From Moorella sp. E308F (lineage in GTDB: Bacteria; Bacillota; DSM-521; Neomoorellales; Neomoorellaceae), in the NCBI RefSeq assembly GCF_006538365.1, contig NZ_BJKN01000002.1, positions 647,119 through 711,118 of the forward strand: a stretch of DNA of 64,000 nt, written 5' to 3'. Each line of letters opens with the position of its first letter. Position 1 is the first letter of the stretch. Below are positions 51,731 through 60,514 of the stretch, one piece after another. The notes under the pieces are model-generated. The model did no database searches. It was given only the letters and a program-made list of their open reading frames with translations, and was not told the origin of the DNA. Position numbers and translations under genes: made by a program.

Positions 51731-53754
51731 CTTGTTGATCCTCCCAAAATCTCCGCCAGCAACCCCTCCGCCTCCTTCTCCACCGCCAGCAGGTCGGCGC
51801 GGATCTCCTCCAGGGTGCGCAGGGCCTTTGGCTTGTAGAAGTAGCGGTTGAAGCTGATCTCGTAGCCCACCTTGACGCTCGCCGGGTCGTACCAGGCATC
51901 CGGCGCGTAGGGCAGGACCTCGCGGCGCAAGAAAGTCTCGATGGCCGTGCGCTGGTCTTCCGGGCTCGGCAGGTAACCAGGCTGATGGCAGGCCTGGCAC
52001 TCAAGGAACGGGATCTGCTCGCTGTCGCGCAACTCCGTGTCCGGTTCATACTCCACCACACGCGGCTTGCCACCGATGACAACCTCAAACAGCCCGCGCA
52101 GCGGGTCAGGCGCCGTGCCGGGTTTGTGGATTTTTTTGATGACCGGCGGTGCATCTTCGGCACGCTCGGCCGTTTCCCGAAGCGCCTTGATCTCCTTGGG
52201 AGTGTAGGCGCGCTCGGGGTCGATGCCTTTCAAGCGCAGGGGGCGCTCCACCGTCACCTTCCAGTAGCCGAAGGCCGCGTTGGAGAAGATCTTGGACTGT
52301 TCGGTCTCCTCGAATTTGAGGAAGGTATCAACAATGCGACGGATGTCCTCTTCGGACAGCTCGCAGTTCTTCTTGCCCAGGTTCTTGCGCAGGGGCTTGT
52401 ACCACTGCGTGGCATCGATGAGCTGCACGCGGCCTTTGCGGTGCTCGGGCTTGCGGTTCGTGAGCACCCAGATATAGGTGGCGATACCGGTGTTGTAGAA
52501 CATGTTGAGCGGCAGGGCGACGATGGCCTCGAGCCAGTCGTTCTCGATGATCCAGCGGCGGATGTTGCTCTCGCCCTGGCCGGCGTCCCCCGTAAACAGC
52601 GACGAGCCGTTGTGCACCTCGGCGATGCGACTGCCAAGCGGGGTGTCGTGCTTCATCTTGGAGAGCATGTTCACCAGGAACAGCATCTGGCCGTCGCTGG
52701 TGCGGGTGATCAGTGAAAGCTCCTCGCCCCGGTGCTGCACGACAAAGCGCGGGTCCTTGATGCCAGCCTTGCCGCCCATGCGTTCCAGGTCGCTCTTCCA
52801 ACTCTTCCCGTAGGGCGGATTGGAGAGCATGAAGTCGAAGGTGCGGCCGGGGAAGGCGTCGTTGGACAGGGTTGAATGCTCGGGCCCGCCGACGATGTTG
52901 TCGGCAGCATCGCCCTCGCCCTTGAGCAAAAGGTCGGCTTTGCAGATGGCGTAGGTTTCGGCATTGATCTCCTGGCCGAAAAGATGCACCGAGACCTGTT
53001 TGCCGCGTTCTTTCGCCAGCTGCAACAGGGTTTCCTCGGCCACCGTGAGCATCCCGCCGGTGCCGCAGGCGCCATCGTAGAGCAGGTAGGTGCCGGATTC
53101 GATCTGGTCGGCGATCGGCTCGAATATCAGGCGGGCCATCAGTTTGACCGCATCGCGCGGGGTCCAGTGCTCGCCGGCTTCTTCGTTGTTTTCCTCGTTG
53201 AAGCGGCGCACCAGCTCCTCGAAGATGGTGCCCATGGCGTGGTTGTCGAGGCCGGGCAGCCGGACGGTGCCGTCGCTGTTGAGCACAGGGTAAGGACTCA
53301 GGTTGATGGACGGGTCGAGGAACTTCTCGATGAGCGTGCCCAGGGCGTCGGCTTTGGCCAGGCGGGGGATCTGGTTGCGGAACTCGAAGTTGTCGATGAT
53401 CTCCTGCACGTTGGGCGAGAAGCCATCGAGGTAGGCGCGAAAATCCGCCTCCAGTTGCTGGCGGCTGGCACGCGCCTTGAGGTCGCGTAGCGTGAAGGGG
53501 GAGGTGTTGTAGAAGGCTTGACCAGCGGCCTGTCGCAGAGCAGCGTCCTGGTGTACGATCCCCGCTTTGTCGAGCGAAGCTTTCATGTCGAGCACGGCCT
53601 GCTTGGTGGGCTCCAATACCGCATCCAGTCGGCGGATCACGGTCATCGGGAGAATGACGTCACGGTACTTGCCGCGCACGTAGAGGTCGCGCAACACGTC
53701 GTCGGCAATGCCCCAAATGAAGTTGGTGATCCAGGTCAGTTGGCCGTTCTCCAT
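51727..53754 (-). CDS. hsdM: Type I restriction-modification methyltransferase subunit M
   Basis: This 675-residue N6-adenine methyltransferase has an N-terminal HsdM helical domain, the SAM motif LLYDGACGTGGMLTVAE (residues 227-235 core) and the catalytic FMLSNPPYGKSW (NPPY at 312-315). It is longer than the usual 500 residues; the C-terminal extension carries a cysteine pair (LECQACHQPGYLPSPEDQR), possibly metal-binding. It methylates the host site and, with HsdS and HsdR, forms the restriction complex. GGAGGAAGG precedes the ATG. It is the first gene of the intact operon and begins directly after the older hsdM fragment. Confidence 0.95.
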   Translation of the reverse strand: MENGQLTWITNFIWGIADDVLRDLYVRGKYRDVILPMTVIRRLDAVLEPTKQAVLDMKASLDKAGIVHQDAALRQAAGQAFYNTSPFTLRDLKARASRQQLEADFRAYLDGFSPNVQEIIDNFEFRNQIPRLAKADALGTLIEKFLDPSINLSPYPVLNSDGTVRLPGLDNHAMGTIFEELVRRFNEENNEEAGEHWTPRDAVKLMARLIFEPIADQIESGTYLLYDGACGTGGMLTVAEETLLQLAKERGKQVSVHLFGQEINAETYAICKADLLLKGEGDAADNIVGGPEHSTLSNDAFPGRTFDFMLSNPPYGKSWKSDLERMGGKAGIKDPRFVVQHRGEELSLITRTSDGQMLFLVNMLSKMKHDTPLGSRIAEVHNGSSLFTGDAGQGESNIRRWIIENDWLEAIVALPLNMFYNTGIATYIWVLTNRKPEHRKGRVQLIDATQWYKPLRKNLGKKNCELSEEDIRRIVDTFLKFEETEQSKIFSNAAFGYWKVTVERPLRLKGIDPERAYTPKEIKALRETAERAEDAPPVIKKIHKPGTAPDPLRGLFEVVIGGKPRVVEYEPDTELRDSEQIPFLECQACHQPGYLPSPEDQRTAIETFLRREVLPYAPDAWYDPASVKVGYEISFNRYFYKPKALRTLEEIRADLLAVEKEAEGLLAEILGGSTR

Positions 53755-53755
53755 G

Positions 53756-54784
53756 TTAAACCTTCCTCCAAAAAGGTCGCATACTCTCTAGTGAAAGTAC
53801 GCCGAACTTCCAGCGCTTGTCCTCGCGCAGCTGCTCGGCGCCCCACTCCTTCATATTGAAGGGCGGATTGGCCAGGATGAAATCGGCCTTGAGATCAGGG
53901 AAACGGTCGTTGTGGAATGTGTCGTCCTGCTCGATCCTGCCGTCGATGCCGCGTCTGGCCAGGTTCATCCTGGCCAGACGCCACGTGGTGTAGTTCGACT
54001 CCGGGCCGTAGATCGAGATGTCGCCCTTCGCCTTGCCTCCGTTGCCATTCCCGGTGGCATGAGCCCGGATGAAACCGACGGACTGGACGAACATGCCCCC
54101 GGAACCGCAACAGGGATCGTAGACCTGCCCTCTGTACGACTCGATAATCTCGACTAGAAGCCGGACGATGCAGTGCGGCATGTAAAACTCGCCGCCTTTC
54201 CTGCCATCGGCGCTGGCGAACTGGGAAAGGAAGTACTCGTAGACACGGCCGAGAACATCCCGCGCCACGGCATCGCCGTTGATCAGGTCAATCGTCGAAA
54301 GAGGTTTAGCAGTTCCCCTAAGGTCTGCGCCGGAATGGCGGCGCGGGCGTAAATCTTCGGGAGCACGCCGCGCAACTGCTTCGGGTTCTCTTTCTCGATG
54401 GCGGCCATCGCCTCGTCAATCAGCCGGCCGAGATGCGGTTGGTGCGCGTTCGCCAAAAGATAAGACCAGCGGGCTTGGGGCGGGAACCCGATGATGTTGG
54501 CGGCCAGGTACTCGTCCTTGTCCTCAGCGACGGAAGCGATGTATTCCGCCGACGCCTCCTTGACGTAGTATTCCGTATTGGCGGGGTCGGTAACGGCGCG
54601 CGTCAGGAACCGTTGCCGGTTTTCAAAAGCGTCCGAGAGGTATTTCAAAAAGAGCAGCCCGGATGATGTGCTTGTATTCGGTTGCCTCCACCGTGCCCCT
54701 TAGCCGGTTGGTCGCCGACCAGAGCCGGTTGGCGAATTCGAGGTCGCCGTTGCCGTTTTTTACCGCGCTTTTCCATTTCGCCAT
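53756..54784 (-). pseudogene. 5' part of a second type I methyltransferase gene (older hsdM), frameshifted
   Basis: ATG 54784 opens GDLEFANRLWSATNRLRG.VEATEYKHII, the standard HsdM N-terminus. A frameshift near 54660 moves on to FLKYLSDAFENRQRFL and [21 protein letters not shown] second near 54298 leads to [27 protein letters not shown], the SAM motif [15 protein letters not shown] and catalytic FILANPPFN. Similarity ends near 53797 (WKFGV), where the leader of the intact hsdM begins. This is a different HsdM subfamily from the intact gene. Confidence 0.88.
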
Positions 54785-55028
54785 AACCTTCTCCCGCAGG
54801 ATGAACCGAAAGTTTACCAAACAGCTGGTTTTTAGAGGTTCAAACAGTAAAGGAGCGTACTGCCGTAACGCCCGTTTTTTGTTTTATTCGCCAATCGCTG
54901 CCATTTTTCCTGCCGGAGCCCTTACAGCGTCAACTGTCTTTTTTTCCCCATTTTCTCAGCCGGCGTTCGCACTCGGTGCGGGGCAGGCGGCTTCCCATCG
55001 CCCGCATCTTTTCTAGCGCTCGAGCCGC

Positions 55029-55412
55029 TTATTGGGGCGTAACGATTTGCTGTCGAACCAGTTCGTCAAGTATCCAAAGCGTCCCGTGCACTGATACTTT
55101 CTCTTGTTCCGTGGCTTTCCGCAGGTGCCTGTCACCGGTTAGCAAAACAGCGCCCCTTGCTTTGGCCAGCGCCAGGGCAAAAAGGTCCACGCGCGAGGGC
55201 GTCGGGATACCGGCTTGCTAATTGAATGACAAGGTGGACTCCGTCGCCGACAAGTTCCTCCTGCTGCAATCCGATGGATACCAGGGCCTGTCCATCGGGC
55301 ACCCGTAATTCGGCAATAACCATATCCGGGGCGATAAACCGGAGCGGCAGTTGGAACGATTCGTGAATATCCCGCCGGCATACAGGTCGATCCAGATGTT
55401 CGTGTCAGTCAC
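55029..55412 (-). pseudogene. PIN-domain toxin-like gene broken by two frameshifts
   Basis: GTG 55412 opens TDTNIWIDLYAGGIF (PIN motif with the first catalytic Asp). The next frame continues HESFQLPLRFIAPDMVIAELRVPDGQALVSIGLQQEEL, and a third gives TPSRVDLFALALAKARGAVLLTGDRHLRKATEQEKV and LWILDELVRQ to the stop at 55029. Joined, they make a PIN-like ribonuclease with its D..E..D..TGDRHL residues. It begins where the intended end of the HTH-ImmA gene lies, so the two were one unit, probably a toxin-antitoxin pair. Confidence 0.8.
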
Positions 55413-56473
55413 GTGGGTCCGCCGGGAATCCTCCATGCCGCTCGGCCACCTCCCGCCAAAATTTAGCCAGGGATTTGGTGAGAAGTTCGGCGGCACGGGA
55501 TTCTGAGATCAGATCCTCCGTAAGCGCACGCATCACGAGCCGTTCCATCCGCTTTGGTTCCTCGGGGGGCAGAGCATCGCCGGGTTCTTTCTGGTCCCAA
55601 CCACGGTGGCGAAATTCGCGCGAACAAATTCGTGGCGAGCGCTTCCGAAATGATACTTAAATCCTTCGCCCGGTAAATCCAGGCCTGCATACTGAGGCCG
55701 TATTTATGCTTTAAAAGGTGCAGTTCGTAGAGGCTAAGCGCCTGCCGCTGCTCCCCCGATTCGCGGCACGCCGCCAGTGCGGGGTCTAAAAAAGCACCAG
55801 CAAACCGGTGCGCCGCTTTCTCTGCACTCGCCCCTTTTTCAGGCCGGAGAATAATGTGCCCTAATTCGTGGGCCAAATTGAAGCGCTGGCGGTCGCCGGG
55901 AAGACTACGCCGCATAACAATGACCGGGGTGTTGTCCTCCATCATGAAGGTGCAGGCGTCAAAGCCATCCACACTGTCTACCAACCCAACCTTGATCCCT
56001 TTATCCTCAAGAAGTTCGGTCAGGTTTTCGATGGGGGCCAAGCCTAACTGCCAGGCCGCCCTTAGCTCTTCCGCCATCCGCTCCGCTTCTTCCAGCACGG
56101 TAATCCTGGGATTTACGCCCTCCGGTAAAACAAAGCCGCGTGCGGCGTCGCCGGGCGGGAAAAGCGCTTCAATTTCGAGATATCGTTCAAGCCACCCCTG
56201 GATTTGGGCAAGGACCGTTTGTTCTTGTTTGCGGCGCAGCGCAGAATTTTTACGGTAAGCCGGCACGGAAAGGTTCACCCTACGCGTCCGGAAAAAATAT
56301 TCAACCTTGACCCCGAGCGCCTCTGCTAGACGGAGCAGGACACCGGAACTTGGTATGTCTAAGCCCCGTTCGTACTTTGAAATGGCCTGAGGCGACACAC
56401 CTACACGGTTGGCTAATTCCCGCAAACTCAGTCCAGCGGCCCGCCGGGCCATCCTGAACCGTTCTCCGACCAT
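55405..56473 (-). pseudogene. XRE HTH plus ImmA/IrrE metallopeptidase gene with 3' frameshift
   Basis: ATG 56473 opens an XRE-type helix-turn-helix (FRMARRAAGLSLRELANRVGVSPQAISKYERGLDIPSSGVLLRLAEAL), then an IrrE/ImmA domain with the zinc motif FNLAHELGHIILRPE. A one-base insertion near 55636 shifts the end of the protein; the correct reading continues FRHRGWDQKEPGDALPPEEPKRMERLVMRALTEDLISESRAAELL to a stop at 55405. The present frame runs instead to 55463 and still contains both domains, so partial function is possible. Such proteins act as antitoxins or as regulators of mobile elements. Confidence 0.85.
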
Positions 56474-56629
56474 CACCTTTTCACCCCGGTTGACATTCTA
56501 TCAAAAATATTGCATTTTGTAAGCCGAAGAATAATTGGAAATCAGGGGGGACACCATACTCAATCTGCTCAGTTCCTCGTCCGCCGGGGTCCTTTGGGTC
56601 CGCTCTTGCGCGGCGGCAGGATCCGTTCG

Positions 56630-56711
56630 CAAGGTGCGCCGCGGCACTGCTCAAAGGATACTGCCAGACCTCTTCTACCAGCCCTGCACGGACGGGATTA
56701 AGCTCCGCCAT
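56630..56711 (-). pseudogene. Fragment of a REP-associated (RAYT/Y1) transposase
   Basis: The peptide ELNPVRAGLVEEVWQYPLSSAAAHL is the conserved C-terminal motif of RAYT/IS200-like Y1 transposases. Only this piece remains; the catalytic HUH and Tyr regions are absent. Confidence 0.75.
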
Positions 56712-56896
56712 CAGGTGCAGGTATGCCCTGTATCATCTTCGCAAAAGAATGTTTGCTGCACTTCCACTCGTTCCACAACCATGCTGCCGGATTTCGCCGC
56801 CAGACCGAGAAGGAGAAACAGAACCAAGCCGGGAATGACCAGTTTCAGCACGCGCCGCGGAAAATGATGGTGGATAACATTTTCGCACGTCGTCAC
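56711..56896 (-). CDS. Possible small membrane protein, unrecognised
   Basis: An open frame of about 61 codons contains one hydrophobic segment (LVIPGLVLFLLLGLAA) after a His/Arg-rich start, and a short Cys-containing tail. GTG 56896 is the best available start, but its ribosome site is too close. It lies in decayed DNA at the right side of the island and may be a chance frame or a remnant. Confidence 0.25.
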   Translation of the reverse strand: MTTCENVIHHHFPRRVLKLVIPGLVLFLLLGLAAKSGSMVVERVEVQQTFFCEDDTGHTCT

Positions 56897-56993
56897 CTCT
56901 CCCTGATATAATCTACCTGGACATCTCCAACACCTCGATTTCCTCCCGCTGCTAAGTTTACTGACCATTAGCAGCAGGATTCGATTTGTTGGG

Positions 56994-57053
56994 GGTGGGT
57001 CCCTTTTTGTTTACCATTTCCTTAAAAGTGGGTCACTTTTAGATTACCATATA
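56994..57053. repeat. Orphan insertion-sequence end (IS21-like double repeat)
   Basis: Two imperfect direct repeats, GGGTCCCTTTTTGTTTACCA and GGGTCACTTTTAGATTACCA, lie about 30 bases apart. Paired repeats like this form the ends of IS21-type elements, but no transposase lies next to them. The following 57054-57261 shows no supportable gene. Confidence 0.4.
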
Positions 57054-57261
57054 CAAGCGGCGTCTTAGAAAATATTTTCTATTAGGTGTTCTGGGGAATC
57101 CGCAAAATTAGTGTGACACGTCTTTATCCTTTGCTCCGTAAAGGAACTCCGGCCTTTCTGTGACACAAAGGAACGCCCTGATCTCAACCATTGCTCGCGC
57201 TTCACGCCTTCCTGTAGCCAGATGGAAATAATTGAAGCTATATGCAAAGTGTAGGACCGTA

Positions 57262-57581
57262 AGCATAAGATTTAAGTAAGTTAATTTTACAGGGAGGTTA
57301 AAACATGGGCCAGGGCAAGTTGCGAAGGGTTTTTCCCGGCGGGAATACCTGTGAGGGTTTTTATTCCTTTTATGATTACATTATCGAACCCGATGCCACC
57401 CGGATCTTTGTCGTTAAAGGCGGCCCGGGGGTGGGCAAGTCCACCTTCATGCGCAAAATCGGCGAAACCATGCTGGCTAAAGGTTATGATGTGGAATTCC
57501 ACTGCTGCTCCTCCGATAACAATTCCCTGGATGCCGTGGTTATCCCGGCCATTAAAGTAGCTCTAATCGATGGTACGGCTC
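57262..57581. repeat. Right 320-bp direct repeat bounding the island
   Basis: This is the partner of 44231-44549. It begins 43 bases upstream of the ATPase ATG and runs 277 bases into the intact gene. The sequence upstream of 57262 is island DNA, so the native promoter of the ATPase gene remained with the left copy. Confidence 0.92.
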
Positions 57582-58447
57582 CCCATATAGTTGATCCTAA
57601 GAACCCCGGTGCGGTAGATGAGATTATCCACCTGGGGGACTACTGGGACGAAAGCAAAATGCGGGCCCATAAAGAGGAAATCCTTAAAGCCAACGCACGG
57701 GTGGCGCGCTTGTTCCAGATAGCCTACAGTGCCCTCCGGGAAGCCAAGGTTATCCGCGATGAGTGGGAAAGTTATATTTCCGAGTGCATGATTGAAAGTC
57801 AGGTAAACAAGGCTGTGGCCAACCTGCTTCATGCCATTCTCAGCGGTGTAGCGCCACGCTATGACCGGCCGGCTAAAGTTCGCCATCTCTTTGCTACTGC
57901 TATTACCCCTGATGGCATCATTACCGGCCATGTAGAATCCCTGCTCCAGGATGTGCAGCAGCTATATACCATCTCTGGCGAGCCAGGTTCCGGCGTGCCC
58001 CAGGTGCTGGCCCGGATCGCCGACCTGGCCCACGAAAAAGGATTGCACACGGAGATTTACCATTGTCCCTTCAATCCCCGGAATATTGACCTGGTAATTA
58101 TACCGGAAATAAAAGCAGCGGCCATGAACGTCCAGCCGCCCCACACTTACGATCCCTCCTGCCTGCCGGAACTCACGGCCATGAAACTTAACCTCTCGGC
58201 CTATATCGACCGGGATAAGCTAGGAACTTACGCCCACGAGATCAGCAGCGCCGCCTACCGCTATCAGGCCTGCCTGGACCGGGCCGTGGCCTATATCCGC
58301 CAGGCCAAGTTAACCCATGATTACATGGAAACCTTCTATATACCGGCCATGAATTTTGAGGCCATTAACGCCAAACGCCAGGAGGTCCTGCAGCGGATTT
58401 TGAACTATGCTGCTGAATTTCCTGAAAACCTGATTAAAGCAAGTTAA
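57305..58447 (+). CDS. PRK06851-type P-loop ATPase
   Basis: This 380-residue protein has a Walker A motif at residues 39-46 (VVKGGPGVGKSTFMRKIG) and a second, degenerate nucleotide-loop-like motif in the C-terminal half (TISGEPGSGVPQVLARIADLAHEKG), followed in each half by similar wording (VEFHCCSSDNNSLDAVVIPAIKVAL and TEIYHCPFNPRNIDLVIIPEIKAAA). It is thus an internally duplicated ATPase. The family is found in spore-forming Clostridia and has no proven function. The ATG follows AGGGAGG. Its 5' 277 bases are repeated at the left end of the island. A strong terminator follows. Confidence 0.85.
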   Translation: MGQGKLRRVFPGGNTCEGFYSFYDYIIEPDATRIFVVKGGPGVGKSTFMRKIGETMLAKGYDVEFHCCSSDNNSLDAVVIPAIKVALIDGTAPHIVDPKNPGAVDEIIHLGDYWDESKMRAHKEEILKANARVARLFQIAYSALREAKVIRDEWESYISECMIESQVNKAVANLLHAILSGVAPRYDRPAKVRHLFATAITPDGIITGHVESLLQDVQQLYTISGEPGSGVPQVLARIADLAHEKGLHTEIYHCPFNPRNIDLVIIPEIKAAAMNVQPPHTYDPSCLPELTAMKLNLSAYIDRDKLGTYAHEISSAAYRYQACLDRAVAYIRQAKLTHDYMETFYIPAMNFEAINAKRQEVLQRILNYAAEFPENLIKAS

Positions 58448-58453
58448 AGCTTT

Positions 58454-58490
58454 AAACCCTTCCTAATCTGCAGTATTAGGAAGGGTTTTT
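58454..58490 (+). terminator. Terminator after the ATPase gene
   Basis: A 14-bp stem AAACCCTTCCTAAT / ATTAGGAAGGGTTT with a 7-base loop is followed by T-rich sequence, starting 6 bases after the stop. Confidence 0.92.
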
Positions 58491-58563
58491 GGTAACTATC
58501 CGCGGAACAAAAGCATAAGTTAACATGAGTACAAGAGATGGAAAAGAAACGGGGTGATACTCC

Positions 58564-59670
58564 CTGGACCGGCAAATAGCCATTTTTACACCCAACCTGC
58601 TGGCCTGGAATGGTCAAGAACCAGTTATCGGGGGCCTGGAAAGATACCTCCACGCCCTGGCAGAACTCCTGACAGAGATGGGTTATGAAGTTTCCTTCCA
58701 TCAGAACGCCCACCGGGATTTTCAAACTACTTTCCGCGGCTGGCCGGTATATGGCTACCGGGCCGATCAGCACCATTTGCACTTAACTGTTAAACGAATG
58801 GAGGAAACTGTCCGCGGGAGAGTGCTTTATTCCTCTATTCTCCAGCAAGTCTATTACCGACCCCGTTCTATTTGCATCTCCCATGGCGTCTGGTGGGAAC
58901 TACCGGGTTACAGCCCGGCCCACGCCCGGGCTGCCTATGAAAACTATGTCGCTGCCGCCCTTATTCAGGCCACTTTAATCATATCTTGCGACTACAACTT
59001 TCTTAACGTTGCTCGGGCCATCTACCCTAATCTGGCCGACCAGAAGGTCCGGGTAATCCCAAACTTTGTCGATTTAAAGCAATTTTATCCCCGCGAAAAG
59101 GAACAACAGCCCAGGGTACGCGTCCTGTACCCGCGCCGGCTGGCCCCGGAACGGGGCTTTGACCTGTTGAAAGAGGTTATCCCTCCTTTACTGGCTGAGT
59201 ACCCCGACCTGGAGTTTTACTTTGCCATTGATACAAATACCCCCCGGTACCTGGAGATTTTTCATGCCTGGCGGCAAAAAGAGGCCCATAACGGGCGTAT
59301 TCTTTACAGTCATCCAGACTTTAACGCCATGCCGGAGGTTTATGCCGCTGCCGATATAGTTGTTATTCCCAGTATTTATTCGGAGGGTACCAGCTTTTCA
59401 TGCCTGGAGGCCATGGCCATGGGTAAGGCTGTTATTGCCACCAATGTTGGCGGACTCACCAACCTGATTATCGATGGCTATAATGGCCTGTTAATCCATC
59501 CCTCCAGGGAATACCTGACCCAAGCCCTGCGCTTTTTAATCGATCACCCCCGGGAACGCCTGCGCCTCGGCGCCAATGCCGCTGCTACCGCCCGGGCCTT
59601 TGACCGTCGCCTCTGGGAAGCCCGCTGGCGGCAGTATATCAACAAGGTTTATCCTTTGGATAAGCAGTAG
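58564..59670 (+). CDS. GT4-type glycosyltransferase, probable CTG start
   Basis: This 368-residue glycosyltransferase has an N-terminal block RQIAIFTPNLLAWNGQEPVIGGLERYLHALAELLTEMGY and a C-terminal GT4 donor site (VRVLYPRRLAPERGFDLLKEV, VIPSIYSEGTSFSCLEAMAMGKAVIATNVGGL). The GGLERYL acceptor-side loop lies upstream of the first ATG (58678), so the gene must start earlier. The frame opens after TGA 58555, and the only usable codon is CTG 58564, 6 bases after GGGGTGA. With this start it matches the length of its paralogue at 61044-62162 (372 residues). Confidence 0.85.
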   Translation: MDRQIAIFTPNLLAWNGQEPVIGGLERYLHALAELLTEMGYEVSFHQNAHRDFQTTFRGWPVYGYRADQHHLHLTVKRMEETVRGRVLYSSILQQVYYRPRSICISHGVWWELPGYSPAHARAAYENYVAAALIQATLIISCDYNFLNVARAIYPNLADQKVRVIPNFVDLKQFYPREKEQQPRVRVLYPRRLAPERGFDLLKEVIPPLLAEYPDLEFYFAIDTNTPRYLEIFHAWRQKEAHNGRILYSHPDFNAMPEVYAAADIVVIPSIYSEGTSFSCLEAMAMGKAVIATNVGGLTNLIIDGYNGLLIHPSREYLTQALRFLIDHPRERLRLGANAAATARAFDRRLWEARWRQYINKVYPLDKQ

Positions 59671-59691
59671 TTCGGAGGGAAAGCAAGTTCT

Positions 59692-60393
59692 ATGCCCAAG
59701 GTTACGGCCATGATGATCGTCCGTAATGAAGCCAATCGTTATCTGGAGCGTTGCCTTAAAGCTTTGACTAACTATGTTGATGAGCTGGTCATCCTGGACG
59801 ATGCCTCTACGGATGCTACTCCGGAGATCTGTTTGAATTTCCCCATGGTTAAACTTTATCGCCGCGATACCCCTTTATTTCTTAAGGATGAAGCTCAGTT
59901 GCGCTGCGAACTCTGGCACCATACTGTTGCTACCAACCCCGAATGGATACTGGCCATTGATGCCGATGAATTCCTGGAGACCAGGGTAGAACGGGAACTC
60001 CCTTATTTGTTAAAACAGGATCTCTTCCCAGCTATTAGCTTCCGCCTTTTTGATTGCTGGGGCAGTGAAGACTACTACCGCGTCGACGGCCTCTGGAATC
60101 CCTGGCTGCGTGGTTTTTCTATCTACCTCGTCAAGTACCAGCCCTGGCTGGATGCCGCCTGGCCATTACAAAAATTTCACTGCGGCCGCCTGCCTCTAGC
60201 CTACCGCCACCTGCCCCACCTGGAAAGCGATCTGAGGATCAAACACCTCGGCTGGGCCAACCCGGCTGACATCCGGGTTAAATACGAGCGCGCCGTTAGC
60301 CAGGATCCGACCTTTAAATATATGCCCCGGGAACATTATGAAAGCATCCTCTGGCCAGCGGATAAAATTCAGCTCGAAAAATGGCAGGACTAG
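59692..60393 (+). CDS. Glycosyltransferase family 2
   Basis: This 233-residue GT-A enzyme has MMIVRNEANRYLERCLKALTNYVDELVILDDASTDATPEI with the nucleotide-sugar-binding DDAS, and ILAIDADEFLE with the metal-binding DxD-type motif. It is short, lacking the long acceptor domain of polysaccharide synthases, and has no membrane segment, so it probably acts in the cytosol or mother cell. It starts 21 bases after the preceding glycosyltransferase, with GGAGGG upstream, in one operon. Confidence 0.88.
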   Translation: MPKVTAMMIVRNEANRYLERCLKALTNYVDELVILDDASTDATPEICLNFPMVKLYRRDTPLFLKDEAQLRCELWHHTVATNPEWILAIDADEFLETRVERELPYLLKQDLFPAISFRLFDCWGSEDYYRVDGLWNPWLRGFSIYLVKYQPWLDAAWPLQKFHCGRLPLAYRHLPHLESDLRIKHLGWANPADIRVKYERAVSQDPTFKYMPREHYESILWPADKIQLEKWQD

Positions 60394-60514
60394 ATAACTT
60401 CTCCGTGCTAAGATGCATATAGTAATATTAATCCAGAAAAAGGAAAGACCCCCTTTGTTAATACCAAAAAGGCACAGGGGGAAAGAGAAAAGCTTGTAAT
60501 AAGGAGTGATCTGC

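Noticed and set aside
57065-57247. 60-codon minus-strand ORF between the orphan IS end and the right repeat
   Set aside because: There is no ribosome site, no family resemblance, and it lies in decayed island DNA.
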